From JABDMH01 sp965222645 (GTDB lineage Bacteria > Bacteroidota > Bacteroidia > Chitinophagales > Saprospiraceae): 64,000 nucleotides of DNA. Both the position numbers and the translations under genes were made by a program. The stretch is taken from positions 4,588,001 through 4,652,000 of the forward strand of contig OZ244968.1 of assembly GCA_965222645.1 (NCBI GenBank), given 5' to 3'. Shown here one piece after another: positions 26,683 through 35,844 of the stretch (its first letter is position 1; each line of letters opens with the position of its first letter). Under the pieces are notes generated by a model. The model ran no database searches and was not told where the DNA came from. It saw only the letters and a program-made list of their open reading frames with translations.

Positions 26683-26712
26683 TTGTTACCCGGGGATATG
26701 GTATTATCTTTG
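26683..26712 (+). promoter_or_regulatory. Bacteroidetes-type promoter of the PorV-like gene
   Basis: TTG at 26683-26685 and TATCTTTG at 26705-26712 fit the -33/-7 consensus with a 19-bp spacer. The predicted transcript starts near 26718, about 90 nt before the ATG at 26809. Confidence 0.65.
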
Positions 26713-26808
26713 TGTTAAAATCGAGATCAATAACAGTTGCTTAACAACTCCGTAAGAGAATATTGGCAAAAAGGATTTCAAAAGACTTTGGTGAGACTAA
26801 TTTCAGTA

Positions 26809-27951
26809 ATGGATCGTTTTAAGCATGTGAATACAGCTAAGACTGTTAAGTATACCCTATGGGTTCTTTGTTTCGCGCTCTGCGTGATGGATTCCCAGAT
26901 TGCCTATGGTCAGGGTGAGTTTAGGAAGTACAGCAACAACTTTCTCAGCATCGGTGTGGGTGGGCGTGCTCATGGTATGGGTGGTGCGGTCAGTGCTACT
27001 ACGTCAAATGTATTTTCTACCCAGTGGAATCCTGCTGGTCTGGCAGGTGGCTCTGCACCCATGAGCGTAGGAGCAATGCATGCAGAGTGGTTTGCCGGTA
27101 TTATCAATTATGACTTTATTGGAATCAGTAAGGAGTTAAGTGCGGAGAAAAGAGCCTTTGGTGCGGTCACAGTGGTCCGAATGGGTATTGACAATATTCC
27201 GAACACAATAGGGCTTTTTGATCCGGATGGAAGTATCAATTATGATAACATTTCGTCTTTTTCAGCGGCTGATTACGGGATTTTTATTTCCTATGGCCGG
27301 CAACTCAGGCAGTCGAAGTGGGACATTGGGGGCAGTGTCAAGGTGATCAATCGGAGAATTGGTCCATTTGCCACGGCCTGGGGCTTTGGACTCGATATTG
27401 GTCTTCAAAAACACACGGAATCAGGTTGGCATTTGGGTGTAACGGGCCGTGACATTACAACCACCTTCAATTCTTGGTCATTTGATTTTACTGAGGAGGA
27501 GAGCAGAGTTTTACAGGAGACGGATAATCTGGTACCGAAGAGCAGCACGGAGCTTACTGCCCCGAGTCTAACATTAGCAGCAGCACGAAAATACACAGCC
27601 GGTGAAAAAAATAGTCTTCTCGTCGAGTTGGACTTGCATTTTACTTTTGATGGAAAACGAAATACTTTGATTGGAAGCGACTTTACCAGTGTTGATCTAA
27701 GAATAGGAGCAGAATATGGATTCAGTGATAAGGTCTTTGTCAGGGCGGGCCTGGGAAATATCCAGCGCGTCGCCGATGATTTAAACCCTTTGGCAAAAAA
27801 TACCATTGTGCAACCCCATTTTGGCATTGGTATGCACCTGGGCAGGTTGCGTATTGATTACGCCCTCACTAATGTGGGTGACACGGAAAACACCTCCTTT
27901 TCTCATATTTTTTCCCTTTTGCTTGACTTTAAGAGAAGGGAAGCTGAATAG
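26809..27951 (+). CDS. PorV/PorQ-family outer-membrane protein (T9SS-associated type)
   Basis: About 380 residues from the ATG at 26809. The frame is open further upstream but only through a TTG. A signal-like segment (YTLWVLCFALCVMDSQIAYGQG) precedes GEFRKYSNNFLSIGVGGRAHGMGGAVSATTSNVFSTQWNPAGLAG. That is the signature of PorV/PorQ and related FadL-like barrels. The rest alternates beta-strands (WDIGGSVKVINRR; LRIGAEYGFSDKVFVRAGLG) and ends LLLDFKRREAE. PorV carries T9SS cargo to the sortase, and PorV-like paralogs are common in this phylum. Whether this copy serves secretion cannot be told. It has its own promoter at 26683-26712. Confidence 0.72.
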   Translation: MDRFKHVNTAKTVKYTLWVLCFALCVMDSQIAYGQGEFRKYSNNFLSIGVGGRAHGMGGAVSATTSNVFSTQWNPAGLAGGSAPMSVGAMHAEWFAGIINYDFIGISKELSAEKRAFGAVTVVRMGIDNIPNTIGLFDPDGSINYDNISSFSAADYGIFISYGRQLRQSKWDIGGSVKVINRRIGPFATAWGFGLDIGLQKHTESGWHLGVTGRDITTTFNSWSFDFTEEESRVLQETDNLVPKSSTELTAPSLTLAAARKYTAGEKNSLLVELDLHFTFDGKRNTLIGSDFTSVDLRIGAEYGFSDKVFVRAGLGNIQRVADDLNPLAKNTIVQPHFGIGMHLGRLRIDYALTNVGDTENTSFSHIFSLLLDFKRREAE

Positions 27952-27974
27952 CTTTTATTATTTTTCTTTTTTGT

Positions 27975-28160
27975 GACTAAATTTAGTTTTCCACTTTTTG
28001 GCACCCCGCCAGACAGGCCACGCCGGCAGGGCAAAAAGTGGAGCATTCTTGAGCGATCCTGCCAAGGCGGGGTGAGGTACTGTGTACCTCGAAGGGATAA
28101 GAACCGCGTGCAGCAGATGGGCGGCAAAAAATCGCTCCGTCGCCATAGCTCTGGAGCGCC
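27975..28160 (+). repeat. Dispersed repeat family A copy
   Basis: It contains CCACTTTTTGGCACCCCGCC, a long inverted partner AAAAAGTGG, CTTGAGCGATCCTGCCAAGG and the small hairpin GAGGTACTGTGTACCTCG. The same order of elements is found at 53765-53960, 55190-55370 and, in reverse, about 11480-11640. No frame is conserved among copies. Confidence 0.85.
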
Positions 28161-28166
28161 GGCGAC

Positions 28167-28432
28167 AAGACTGTGAATGATGGCCTAACATCCTGTAAGC
28201 TCTTGCTCACCCGCGCGCAATCAGAGCCGTTCGGCGTATTCATACTGAGCCTACTCTTTTTACCGAGGATTATGCCTCACTGCACTGATTGCTTCTTTGC
28301 TTACCTTCAGAGCAACAGGCTGTATGGCCACCATTCAAGGTCGATCAAAGGGATTGCCAGGTGGTATAACTCGGGATCATTTCTTGCGTGCACGACTGCT
28401 TTGCATGATAGCTTAAAATTCCTCTTCAACGA
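28167..28432 (+). repeat. 265-bp dispersed repeat family C copy 1
   Basis: From CAAGACTGTGAATGATGGCC to TTAAAATTCCTCTT the sequence matches 54441-54702 over its full length, with scattered substitutions and single-base indels. Those indels break every reading frame between the two copies, so it is a non-coding repeat or the relic of something coding. Both copies lie next to family A repeats. Confidence 0.85.
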
Positions 28433-28504
28433 TTTGTGAGATTAGCGTTTGATTCAAGATCAGCAGGTCAGAGAATCTGCTCTGTCGTCGCGCATTAGAA
28501 AATT

Positions 28505-28873
28505 CTAAGGTTGCATCGGTGTATAGAAAAACTGTTCCTTAGTGATTTTTCCGTTCTGCACCTCATATACGGCTAGTTCATCAAGTTGCATGCGCCCCAT
28601 GCCCTTCATGGTGGTATCTGATTTCATTCGTACAGCAAAGTGATTTTGTGAAATCACGGGATCGCTCACTTCATTCCCGTGAAACTCTTCGACCATTCCG
28701 GCCCATTGTTCCCCTTTTTTCTTAATGGCATCAAATCCCTCGGCTGTTTCCCACGGTGTTCCTGCCGGTTCTATACTGACTGCGTTTTGAGCATAGAGTT
28801 CGTTTTGAGCTTCAGACCATTGCCCCTTTCGGCATAGTTCGACCAGTCGGTTGGCCACTTCTGTTGTTGTCAT
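28505..28873 (-). CDS. SnoaL-like (NTF2-fold) protein
   Basis: 122 residues. It begins TTTEVANRLVELCRKGQWSEAQNELYAQNAVSIEPAGT, the helical opening and first strand of SnoaL/NTF2-like proteins. It continues AIKKKGEQWAGMVEEFHGNEVSDPVISQNHFAVRMKSD and ELAVYEVQNGKITKEQFFY. The fold is a small alpha+beta cone used as an enzyme or ligand-binding domain; the function is not predictable. It is divergent from the GlxA-type regulator at 29016 with 142 bp between them, so it may be that regulator's target. Confidence 0.75.
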   Translation of the reverse strand: MTTTEVANRLVELCRKGQWSEAQNELYAQNAVSIEPAGTPWETAEGFDAIKKKGEQWAGMVEEFHGNEVSDPVISQNHFAVRMKSDTTMKGMGRMQLDELAVYEVQNGKITKEQFFYTPMQP

Positions 28874-29015
28874 TGTATTTAATATTTTGGTTAGTCTAGA
28901 AAATTGTGAAAATCAAAAGTACAGGAGTGTTTTGTGTTACGAAATGTGGTATATCGCCATTGTAAGGGGGTCATAATGCCAAAAAAGCTCTATATATTTG
29001 TGAAAAAAGAGGGCT

Positions 29016-29990
29016 ATGCACGTATCGATCATTGTACCTGTAGGACCGTCGATTCTGAGTTCGATAGTTGGACCTTTCAAGATCTTCTCGGGAGTCAATA
29101 GTTTCTTGAGCGGACAGCATGGTGGTGATCCTTTCTACGAAATTGATTTGGTGGGGATCACTGATGAAGTAGAGCTATATAATGGGATATTTTCGATTAA
29201 GCCCACCAGGCAGATTGAAGAAATTACTGAAACGGACTTGATCATCATATCTACCCTGATGGGAGATTTTAACGAGAGCATTAAAAAGAATAATGCCTTT
29301 ATTCCATGGATTAATAAAATGTATCTCAAAAAAAATACTCAGGTGGCGAGTCTTTGTGTAGGATCTTTTTTACTTGCCGCAACTGGCCTGGTAGATGGAA
29401 AGAAGTGCAGTACCCATTGGTCACGGGTAGATTTATTCAGACAAATGTTTCCCAAAGTGGATCTTGTCCCAGACCGGGTAATTACAGAAGAAGCGGGAAT
29501 CTATACCAGTGGCGGAGCATATTCCTTTTTAAATTTAGTACTGTATCTGGTGGAAAAATACAATGGGAAGGAGGCTGCAAATTGGGCTTCTAAAATGTTT
29601 GAGATCGACATCGAGAGGTCATCTCAAAGTCCGTTTCTGATTTTTCAGGGCCAAAAGACACATGAGGATATGGTGATCAGAAATATTCAGCTGTACATCG
29701 AGGAAAACTACCAGGAGCAATTGTCACTCGATTTCCTTGCAAAGAAGTTTGCGATTAGTAAGCGTAATCTAATTCGCCGATTTAAAAAGGCCACTTACAA
29801 TACCCCCAATCAATATTTGCAACGGGTAAAAATGGAAGCCGCCAAGCGCGAATTGGAGAAGACAAATCATCCCATCTCTCGGATCATGTATGAGACGGGT
29901 TATAATGATGTAAAATCTTTTCGCGAGACATTTAAAAAAATAGTTGGGATCGCACCATCCGCCTACCGGATGAGGTATGGGCGTGCTTGA
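29016..29990 (+). CDS. GlxA-family transcriptional regulator (DJ-1/PfpI domain plus AraC HTH)
   Basis: 324 residues. Residues 1-190 form a DJ-1/PfpI-like domain with the nucleophile-elbow stretch VASLCVGSFLLAATGLVDGKKCSTHW and GAYSFLNLVLYLVEKYNG. The C-terminal third is an AraC DNA-binding domain: YQEQLSLDFLAKKFAISKRNLIRRFKKATYNTPNQYLQRVKMEAAKREL, then ISRIMYETGYNDVKSFRETFKKIVGIAPSAYR, with both helix-turn-helix motifs present. GlxA-like regulators sense small molecules, but the ligand is unknown. The gene is divergent from the SnoaL-like gene. Confidence 0.9.
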   Translation: MHVSIIVPVGPSILSSIVGPFKIFSGVNSFLSGQHGGDPFYEIDLVGITDEVELYNGIFSIKPTRQIEEITETDLIIISTLMGDFNESIKKNNAFIPWINKMYLKKNTQVASLCVGSFLLAATGLVDGKKCSTHWSRVDLFRQMFPKVDLVPDRVITEEAGIYTSGGAYSFLNLVLYLVEKYNGKEAANWASKMFEIDIERSSQSPFLIFQGQKTHEDMVIRNIQLYIEENYQEQLSLDFLAKKFAISKRNLIRRFKKATYNTPNQYLQRVKMEAAKRELEKTNHPISRIMYETGYNDVKSFRETFKKIVGIAPSAYRMRYGRA

Positions 29991-30319
29991 GGAATTACCG
30001 TTTTCTTGTCACATCTGTAGTTTGCAATGCTGAGGAGGTACGGACAACATGATCTCCGCGATCGTCACCAGGTACCCCTCCCTTTCCCTATGATTCCTGT
30101 TATTGGCTTGATATTTCTTACTGCAATTACTTTAGATATAGAAGGCTGTTATTCTCGAGCATCGGTATCTCTCCCTCAAACGGACTATATTTGTGGTCAA
30201 TTTGCATCATCGCTTTACAGAGGCTGGCGAGGCAGTGCCTAAATGCAAAGGCATTAGTGTTTGTTTCTGTAGAGCAGGAGCATGGTTTTATTCCCTAATT
30301 GCGGGATGACTAGACGCCA
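29991..30319. other. Intergenic stretch, nothing recognised
   Basis: No repeat shared with the rest of the window and no clear promoter or terminator were seen in these 329 bp. Short open frames have no recognisable features. Confidence 0.4.
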
Positions 30320-33300
30320 ATGACCAGGTTTATGGAAAGACTCAAGAAGATTTCAGACAGATTATTCTCTACCAGTGCAGCAGGGGCCTACCTGATCCTC
30401 TTTGCAGCTGCTATCGGTTATGCCACTTTTATCGAGAATGATTATGGGACAACAGCCGCACAAAAGTTGATTTACCGGGCCAAATGGTTCGAGTTATTGT
30501 TGGTGCTGTTTGGCATCTGCATCATCGTCAATATTTTTAGATTTAGAATGATACCGCAAAGAAAGTGGTCTACGCTGCTATTTCATGCGGCGATTATTGT
30601 AATAATTCTGGGAGCTGGTGTAACGCGTTATTTTGGGAGTGAAGGCATGATGCATATCCGGGAGGGATCAGAGACAAACCTCATTCTTTCCACAGAGACC
30701 TATTTGCAATTTGAGGTAGAATCTCATGGTAAAAATTATGCGTTTGACGAAAAAGTGCTTTTTGCCTCGAGAGGGAAAAACAGATTTAAAGAGAATTATA
30801 AAATTGGAGATAAAATCATCGATATTCACCTGGAGGATTTTATTCCAAATCCTGTTGAGCATATGGTGCCTCATGAAGGTGGAACTGCAATGGTTAAGCT
30901 GGTGATGGCAGGCAGTGGAGGCAGACAAGAATATATACTCAAGGAAGGAGACAAAGTGACAATAAATAATCTTGCATTTAATTTCACAGACATCGAAGAT
31001 CCTGAGGCAATAAATATACTTGTGCAAAATGATTCACTAAAATTTATCAGCAATATTCAGCTGTCGCAAATGGAAATGGTCTCCCAAAGAGTGGATACAC
31101 TTATTTCTGATAAAGTCCAGCCGATGTTGGTGCGATCGCTATATTCGACGGGGCAACATAATTTTGTGATAAGTGAGTTTTTATCAAATGCAAAAGTCAA
31201 TGTTTCGTCGGGATCCTACAAGATGGACAGTGGAAGCCAGGGACTCGCCCGGCTTAAAATAAAATCAGGATCTGACGAAAAGTACGTTGACGCAAAAGGT
31301 GGCATGGGGATGACCGGCAAAGCAGAATCCACGGAGGTGAATGGAATGAATTTACGGGTTGCATATGGTGCAAAATATCTCCAACTGCCGTTTTCGATCA
31401 GATTGAAAGATTTTATTATGGAGCGGTATCCGGGTACAAACAGTGCTTCGTCATACGCCAGCGAAGTCACACTTATAGACAGTCGAGACAATGTAAATAA
31501 GGATCACCGGATTTTTATGAACAATATTCTGAATTATGGTGGATACCGGTTTTTTCAGAGCTCATTTGATCCAGACGAAAAAGGCACGGTATTGAGTGTA
31601 AATCACGATGCTCCTGGTACCTGGTTATCCTATTTGGGCTATTTTTTACTGACTCTCGGTATGGTAGTTACTTTGGTAAATAAAAAAAGCCGCTTTTATT
31701 CATTGTCAAAAAAATTGAAAGAAATGCAAGCAAATCATAAAGTGCTTACCTTGGTTTTTCTTTTATTCTTTTCATTTAATTCAAAAGTACTTGCTGACGG
31801 ACCCCATCCCAGCCTTATAGTAGATGCGGATCATGCCGCTGCATTTAGCGAACTGACTGTACAGGACTTTCGCGGCCGAATGAAGCCTTTTCACACATTG
31901 GCCGGTGAGGTGTTGAGAAAACTGTCGCGAAAAGAATCGCTTTATGATCAGACTCCCTCTCAGATCTATTTGGGCATGATGGTGTATCCCAACGAATGGG
32001 CAGATGTACCATTAATATATACAGGACGAAATCCGGAACTCAAAGAGCTGATTGGCTCGGAGGACAAACTGGCCAAGTATAATGATTTCTTTAAGCCCGA
32101 ATATGTTCTTCGGGATCAAGTACAGGCGGCCCACAGTAAAGAGGCAAAGGACAGGGGAACTTTTGAAAAGGAAATAATCCGGATCGACGAACGGATAAAT
32201 ATTTGCAACATGATATTTTCGGGACAGTTGTTGCGATTATTTCCCAATGCATATGTGCAGACAGATCAATGGCAATCACTTGCAGAACTTACTAACCCGC
32301 GGGAAGGGGAGGCATCCAGTGACGATCCCTTGCGGCAGATTTTTCCGGCTTATGCTTCCTCGGTTCGGGATAGCGATTGGAAAATGGCCAATGAATTGGT
32401 AGACGGAATAAAAGAATATCAAAAGAAATTAAGTGCCGAATTATTACCGTCAGAATCAAAAATAAGTGCAGAGATCACCTTGAATAAGATGAATGTGTTC
32501 AGCAGGATCGGCCGTGCGTACGGTCTTTTGGGACTCTTCATTTTGGGCATGTTTTTCTTTCTCGTGTTTAAACCAAATATTGATAGCCGGTGGCCATTGT
32601 ATCTTGCGGTAGGTCTTTTGGGTTTGTGTTTTTTGGTGCACACGGCAGGCCTGGGACTGCGCTGGTATGTGTCGGGCAGGGCTCCCTGGAGCAATGGCTA
32701 CGAATCAATGATCTACATTGCATGGACGACGATGCTCGCCGGGATGATTTTTACTCGAAGATCCCTGGGTGGACTTGCAGCGACGGCCGTTTTGTCATCT
32801 ACGATTTTGATGGTGGCCGGGTTGAGTTGGATGGATCCGGAGATTACTCCGTTGGTTCCCGTATTAAAATCCTATTGGCTTACCATTCATGTTTCGTTGG
32901 AAGCTGGAAGTTATGGTTTTTTGATGTTGGGAGCAATTATCGGAGTATTAAATCTAATTCTAATGATTTTTATTTCCGGAAAAAATAAAGACCGGCTAAA
33001 TTCAAAAATAAAGGAGCTTACCTATATAAGTGAGATGACATTGATTGCGGGATTAATTATGATAAGCATAGGCACTTATCTCGGGGGCATTTGGGCCAAT
33101 GAATCCTGGGGTCGCTATTGGGGTTGGGATGCGAAGGAGACATGGGCTTTGGTGACGATATTAATTTATGCATTTATTTTGCATATGCGGTTTATTCCGG
33201 GATTGCGGGGGGCATATGCATTTAATGTGGCTTCGCTGTTTGGTTTGGCGTCTGTAATGATGACTTACTTTGGCGTCAATTATTATTTGTCGGGTCTGCA

Positions 33301-33412
33301 TTCTTATGCGGCTGGTGATCCTGCGCCGATACCTTCCTATGTCTATTATGCGGTGTTTATTTTGGTGGGAGTGAGTTTATTGGCTTATTGGAGGAGGCGG
33401 GTGGTTGGGTGA
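30320..33412 (+). CDS. ccsBA: System II cytochrome c synthase, ResB-CcsA fusion
   Basis: 1030 residues. The N-terminal ResB part has membrane segments near 20-40 (AAGAYLILFAAAIGYATF), 52-68 and 80-100. A large periplasmic domain follows, then another segment near 440 (YLGYFLLTLGMVVTLV). The C-terminal CcsA part has several membrane helices. Its tryptophan-rich haem-handling motif is GIWANESWGRYWGWDAKETWALVTI, and His residues occur in FLVHTAGLGLRWY, LTIHVSLEAGSYG and ILHMRFIPG. The fusion is the usual Bacteroidota form. It transports haem across the membrane and attaches it to apocytochrome c outside the cytoplasm. No apocytochrome or other biogenesis gene is adjacent. Confidence 0.92.
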   Translation: MTRFMERLKKISDRLFSTSAAGAYLILFAAAIGYATFIENDYGTTAAQKLIYRAKWFELLLVLFGICIIVNIFRFRMIPQRKWSTLLFHAAIIVIILGAGVTRYFGSEGMMHIREGSETNLILSTETYLQFEVESHGKNYAFDEKVLFASRGKNRFKENYKIGDKIIDIHLEDFIPNPVEHMVPHEGGTAMVKLVMAGSGGRQEYILKEGDKVTINNLAFNFTDIEDPEAINILVQNDSLKFISNIQLSQMEMVSQRVDTLISDKVQPMLVRSLYSTGQHNFVISEFLSNAKVNVSSGSYKMDSGSQGLARLKIKSGSDEKYVDAKGGMGMTGKAESTEVNGMNLRVAYGAKYLQLPFSIRLKDFIMERYPGTNSASSYASEVTLIDSRDNVNKDHRIFMNNILNYGGYRFFQSSFDPDEKGTVLSVNHDAPGTWLSYLGYFLLTLGMVVTLVNKKSRFYSLSKKLKEMQANHKVLTLVFLLFFSFNSKVLADGPHPSLIVDADHAAAFSELTVQDFRGRMKPFHTLAGEVLRKLSRKESLYDQTPSQIYLGMMVYPNEWADVPLIYTGRNPELKELIGSEDKLAKYNDFFKPEYVLRDQVQAAHSKEAKDRGTFEKEIIRIDERINICNMIFSGQLLRLFPNAYVQTDQWQSLAELTNPREGEASSDDPLRQIFPAYASSVRDSDWKMANELVDGIKEYQKKLSAELLPSESKISAEITLNKMNVFSRIGRAYGLLGLFILGMFFFLVFKPNIDSRWPLYLAVGLLGLCFLVHTAGLGLRWYVSGRAPWSNGYESMIYIAWTTMLAGMIFTRRSLGGLAATAVLSSTILMVAGLSWMDPEITPLVPVLKSYWLTIHVSLEAGSYGFLMLGAIIGVLNLILMIFISGKNKDRLNSKIKELTYISEMTLIAGLIMISIGTYLGGIWANESWGRYWGWDAKETWALVTILIYAFILHMRFIPGLRGAYAFNVASLFGLASVMMTYFGVNYYLSGLHSYAAGDPAPIPSYVYYAVFILVGVSLLAYWRRRVVG

Positions 33413-33437
33413 TGTAATTTTTCCGGAGTATGTTGTG

Positions 33438-34320
33438 CGGCTCACTTTTTATCACGCTAAAGCATGGTAAAAAATACCCTGGCCTACGGCTTCTAGCTCT
33501 GGACTTCAATCTCCTGATCTTCAATTCCCATCTCGTTTGATACTCTGCAGGTACGGCTAAAGCCGTTTCCCTTTTGGATGCCCACTTTTTACAGGGCTAA
33601 AGCCCGGTAAAAAATACCCCTGGCCTACGGCTTCCAGCTTTGGCAATCTCCTGATCTTCAATCTCATCTCGTTGACACTCTGCAGGTACGGCTAAAGCCG
33701 TTTCGCTGGCTGTGCCCACTTTTTACCACGCTAAAGCGCGCTAAAAATGCCCCTGGCCTACGGCTTCTACCTCTGGACTTCAAATCTCCTCATCTTCAAT
33801 TCCCATTTCGTTTGACACGCAGGAAGTACGGCTAAAGCCGTTTCCCTTTTGGATGCCCACTTTTTACAGGGCTAAAGCCCGGTAAAAAATACCCCTGGCC
33901 TACGGCTTCCAGCTTCGGACTTCAATCTCCTGATCTTCAATTCCCATCTCGTTGACATTCTGCAGGTACGGCTAAAGCCGTTTCCCTTTCCATGCCCATT
34001 TTTACCGGGCTAAAGCATGGTAAAAAATACCCTGGCCTACAGCTTCTAGCTTCGGACTCAATCTCCTCATCTTCAATTCCCATCTTGTTGACATGCTGCA
34101 TGTACGGCTAAAGCCGCCCGTCTTCCGATGCCCACTTTTTACCGCGCTAAAGCACGGTAAAAATACCCGTGGTCTAAGGCTTCTGGCTTTGGACTTCAAT
34201 CTCCTCATCTTCAATTCCCATCGCGTTGACACGCTGCATGTACGGCTAAAGCCGTTTCCCTCTCAGTGCCCATTTTTGATCGGGCAAAGGCACGGTAAAA
34301 ACTGTCCCTTGGTCTGACTT
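33438..34320. repeat. 138-bp tandem repeat array with two hairpins per unit
   Basis: GTACGGCTAAAGCCG recurs at 33551, 33686, 33826, 33966, 34102 and 34240, that is every 135-140 bp. Each unit holds two hairpins: ACGGCT-AA-AGCCGT and a longer TTTTTACCGNGCTAAAGCNCGGTAAAAA-like one. A line close to CTTCAATCTCCTGATCTTCA lies between them. A single detached unit is at 41225-41355. Minus-strand open frames with a repeated MSTRWELKMRRL are translations of the repeat. Confidence 0.9.
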
Positions 34321-34591
34321 CGGTTTCGCCACACAGGTGGACCATTGCCAATCTGTGAAAATAAGGATACAAAAGAGCTTCTTGCAAAGGACGCACTAGA
34401 CGGAACACGGATCTAAAAATTCTGGTGCAGACTTATTTTTTCCAGTCGTACTTCTTCTGCAGAGGCCATTTCCATGGCCTGCGGCCATGCAGTATAAGCT
34501 TACGGTAAGTTGGAGAGCTGTGGTAGTCCAAAGTGGATTTAATGGACAAGCAGTTTTATCGACTCTTGATTCCGTCAATTCAACCGATATA

Positions 34592-34692
34592 AATTAGACA
34601 AATATGGAATTTGAATCTAAAAATGTCTATAAAATATTGATTTTGTCGCTAATATTAGACATTTTTGGAGTATGAATCCAAAAATGTCCATA
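34592..34692. repeat. Two 40-bp palindromes, the second spanning the ATPase start codon
   Basis: A motif close to TTAGACATTTTTGGA and its complement TCCAAAAATGTCTAA occur four times in alternating orientation: about 34594 (minus), 34616 (plus), 34655 (minus) and 34677 (plus). They form two palindromes about 60 bp apart. The 7-nt loop of the second contains the ATG at 34672, so the first codons of the ATPase gene are one arm of the palindrome. Confidence 0.8.
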
Positions 34693-35838
34693 ACAAGACT
34701 ACTGGCCACGAAGGTAAAAAGTATGATTGGGAAGTTTCCCATCCTGGCCATCTTGGGCCCAAGGCAATCGGGAAAGACCACCCTGATCAAGGAAGAATTT
34801 TCGGAGTATGACTACTACAATCTGGAGGATTTTGATATTAGGAGTGCTGCTATGGCAGATCCAAGAGGATTCCTCGCTGCTCTAGGACCTCGATTTGTTC
34901 TGGATGAGGTACAGCGCGTGCCTGATCTATTTAGTTATTTACAGACCCTCGTTGACAATGGTGATTACGACATCATCATATCTGGCTCACAAAACTTCTT
35001 GCTCCTCGCTTCGATCACCCAATCGTTAGCTGGAAGGGTGGCTATCTTCACACTTCTGCCTTTGTCAATAGAAGAAGCAGCCCCGCCAGAAAATCTAAAT
35101 GATGCGCTTCTAAATGGGTCATTTCCCAGGCTTTACGACAAGCAAATAAATCCATCCGACTACTACCCGAATTACATCACTACATATCTTGAAAGGGATG
35201 TTCGATCTCTCAAGAACATTGCCAACTTACACAGTTTTAGCAGGTTTCTGGAGCTGATTGCTGGTCGGGTTGGACAAGAACTGAATATGAATAGTTTAGC
35301 CATCGATGTGGGTGTGAGCCCGAAAACAATCAAGTCATGGATAAGTGTCTTAGAAGCATCGTATCTAGTCTACCTATTAAAACCATACACAAAAAATTAC
35401 AATAAAAGGATCATAAAGAGTCCAAAACTGTATATGACGGATACGGGGTTGGCCTGTTCGCTTCTCGGCATTAGTTCCAATAAATTGTTGCAAAACCATT
35501 ATAATCGGGGAGCGATTTTCGAGAATTATATCGTGATGGAATTAATCAAGTATGCATACAACCGGGGCCTTAAACCCCGATATTATTTTTGGAAAGAAAA
35601 GAATAGACATGAGGTCGATCTAATTATTGATCATCCGGATAATATGCTTGCGATTGAAATCAAATCGACTGCCACGGGTCATGCTCATTTTTACCGTAAT
35701 CTAAAGTATATTGAGAAAGTGAGTGACAATAATTTCAAAACTTTTGTGGTCTATGGCGGTGATCAGAATCTCATCACTAGTGAGGCTGCGTTTATTTCAT
35801 GGAAAAACCTGAGGATTTGGATGGAAAAAGAACTATAG
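34672..35838 (+). CDS. AAA-family ATPase with DUF4143 (nuclease-like) C-terminal domain
   Basis: 388 residues. Walker A is AILGPRQSGKTTLIKEE (about 25-41). Walker B is PRFVLDEVQRVPDLF (about 79-93), followed by sensor-like IIISGSQNFLLL. RVGQELNMNSLAIDVGVSPKTIKSWISVLEASYLVYLLKPY is the winged-helix part. The DUF4143 domain ends with KNRHEVDLIIDHPDNMLAIEIKST, a PD-(D/E)XK-like D...ExK signature. The family (COG1373) is widespread, often multi-copy, and of unknown role. The start codon lies inside a palindrome. The gene is bracketed by the 138-bp array upstream and a second repeat array downstream. Confidence 0.88.
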   Translation: MNPKMSITRLLATKVKSMIGKFPILAILGPRQSGKTTLIKEEFSEYDYYNLEDFDIRSAAMADPRGFLAALGPRFVLDEVQRVPDLFSYLQTLVDNGDYDIIISGSQNFLLLASITQSLAGRVAIFTLLPLSIEEAAPPENLNDALLNGSFPRLYDKQINPSDYYPNYITTYLERDVRSLKNIANLHSFSRFLELIAGRVGQELNMNSLAIDVGVSPKTIKSWISVLEASYLVYLLKPYTKNYNKRIIKSPKLYMTDTGLACSLLGISSNKLLQNHYNRGAIFENYIVMELIKYAYNRGLKPRYYFWKEKNRHEVDLIIDHPDNMLAIEIKSTATGHAHFYRNLKYIEKVSDNNFKTFVVYGGDQNLITSEAAFISWKNLRIWMEKEL

Positions 35839-35844
35839 ATTTCC

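Noticed and set aside
28173..28439. 88-codon frame inside repeat C
   Set aside because: The second copy at 54.4 kb has single-base indels that destroy this frame.
34002..34317. Frames with repeated MSTRWELKMRRL and its plus-strand counterpart
   Set aside because: The internal repeat reflects the 138-bp DNA repeat, with hairpins inside the supposed coding sequence.
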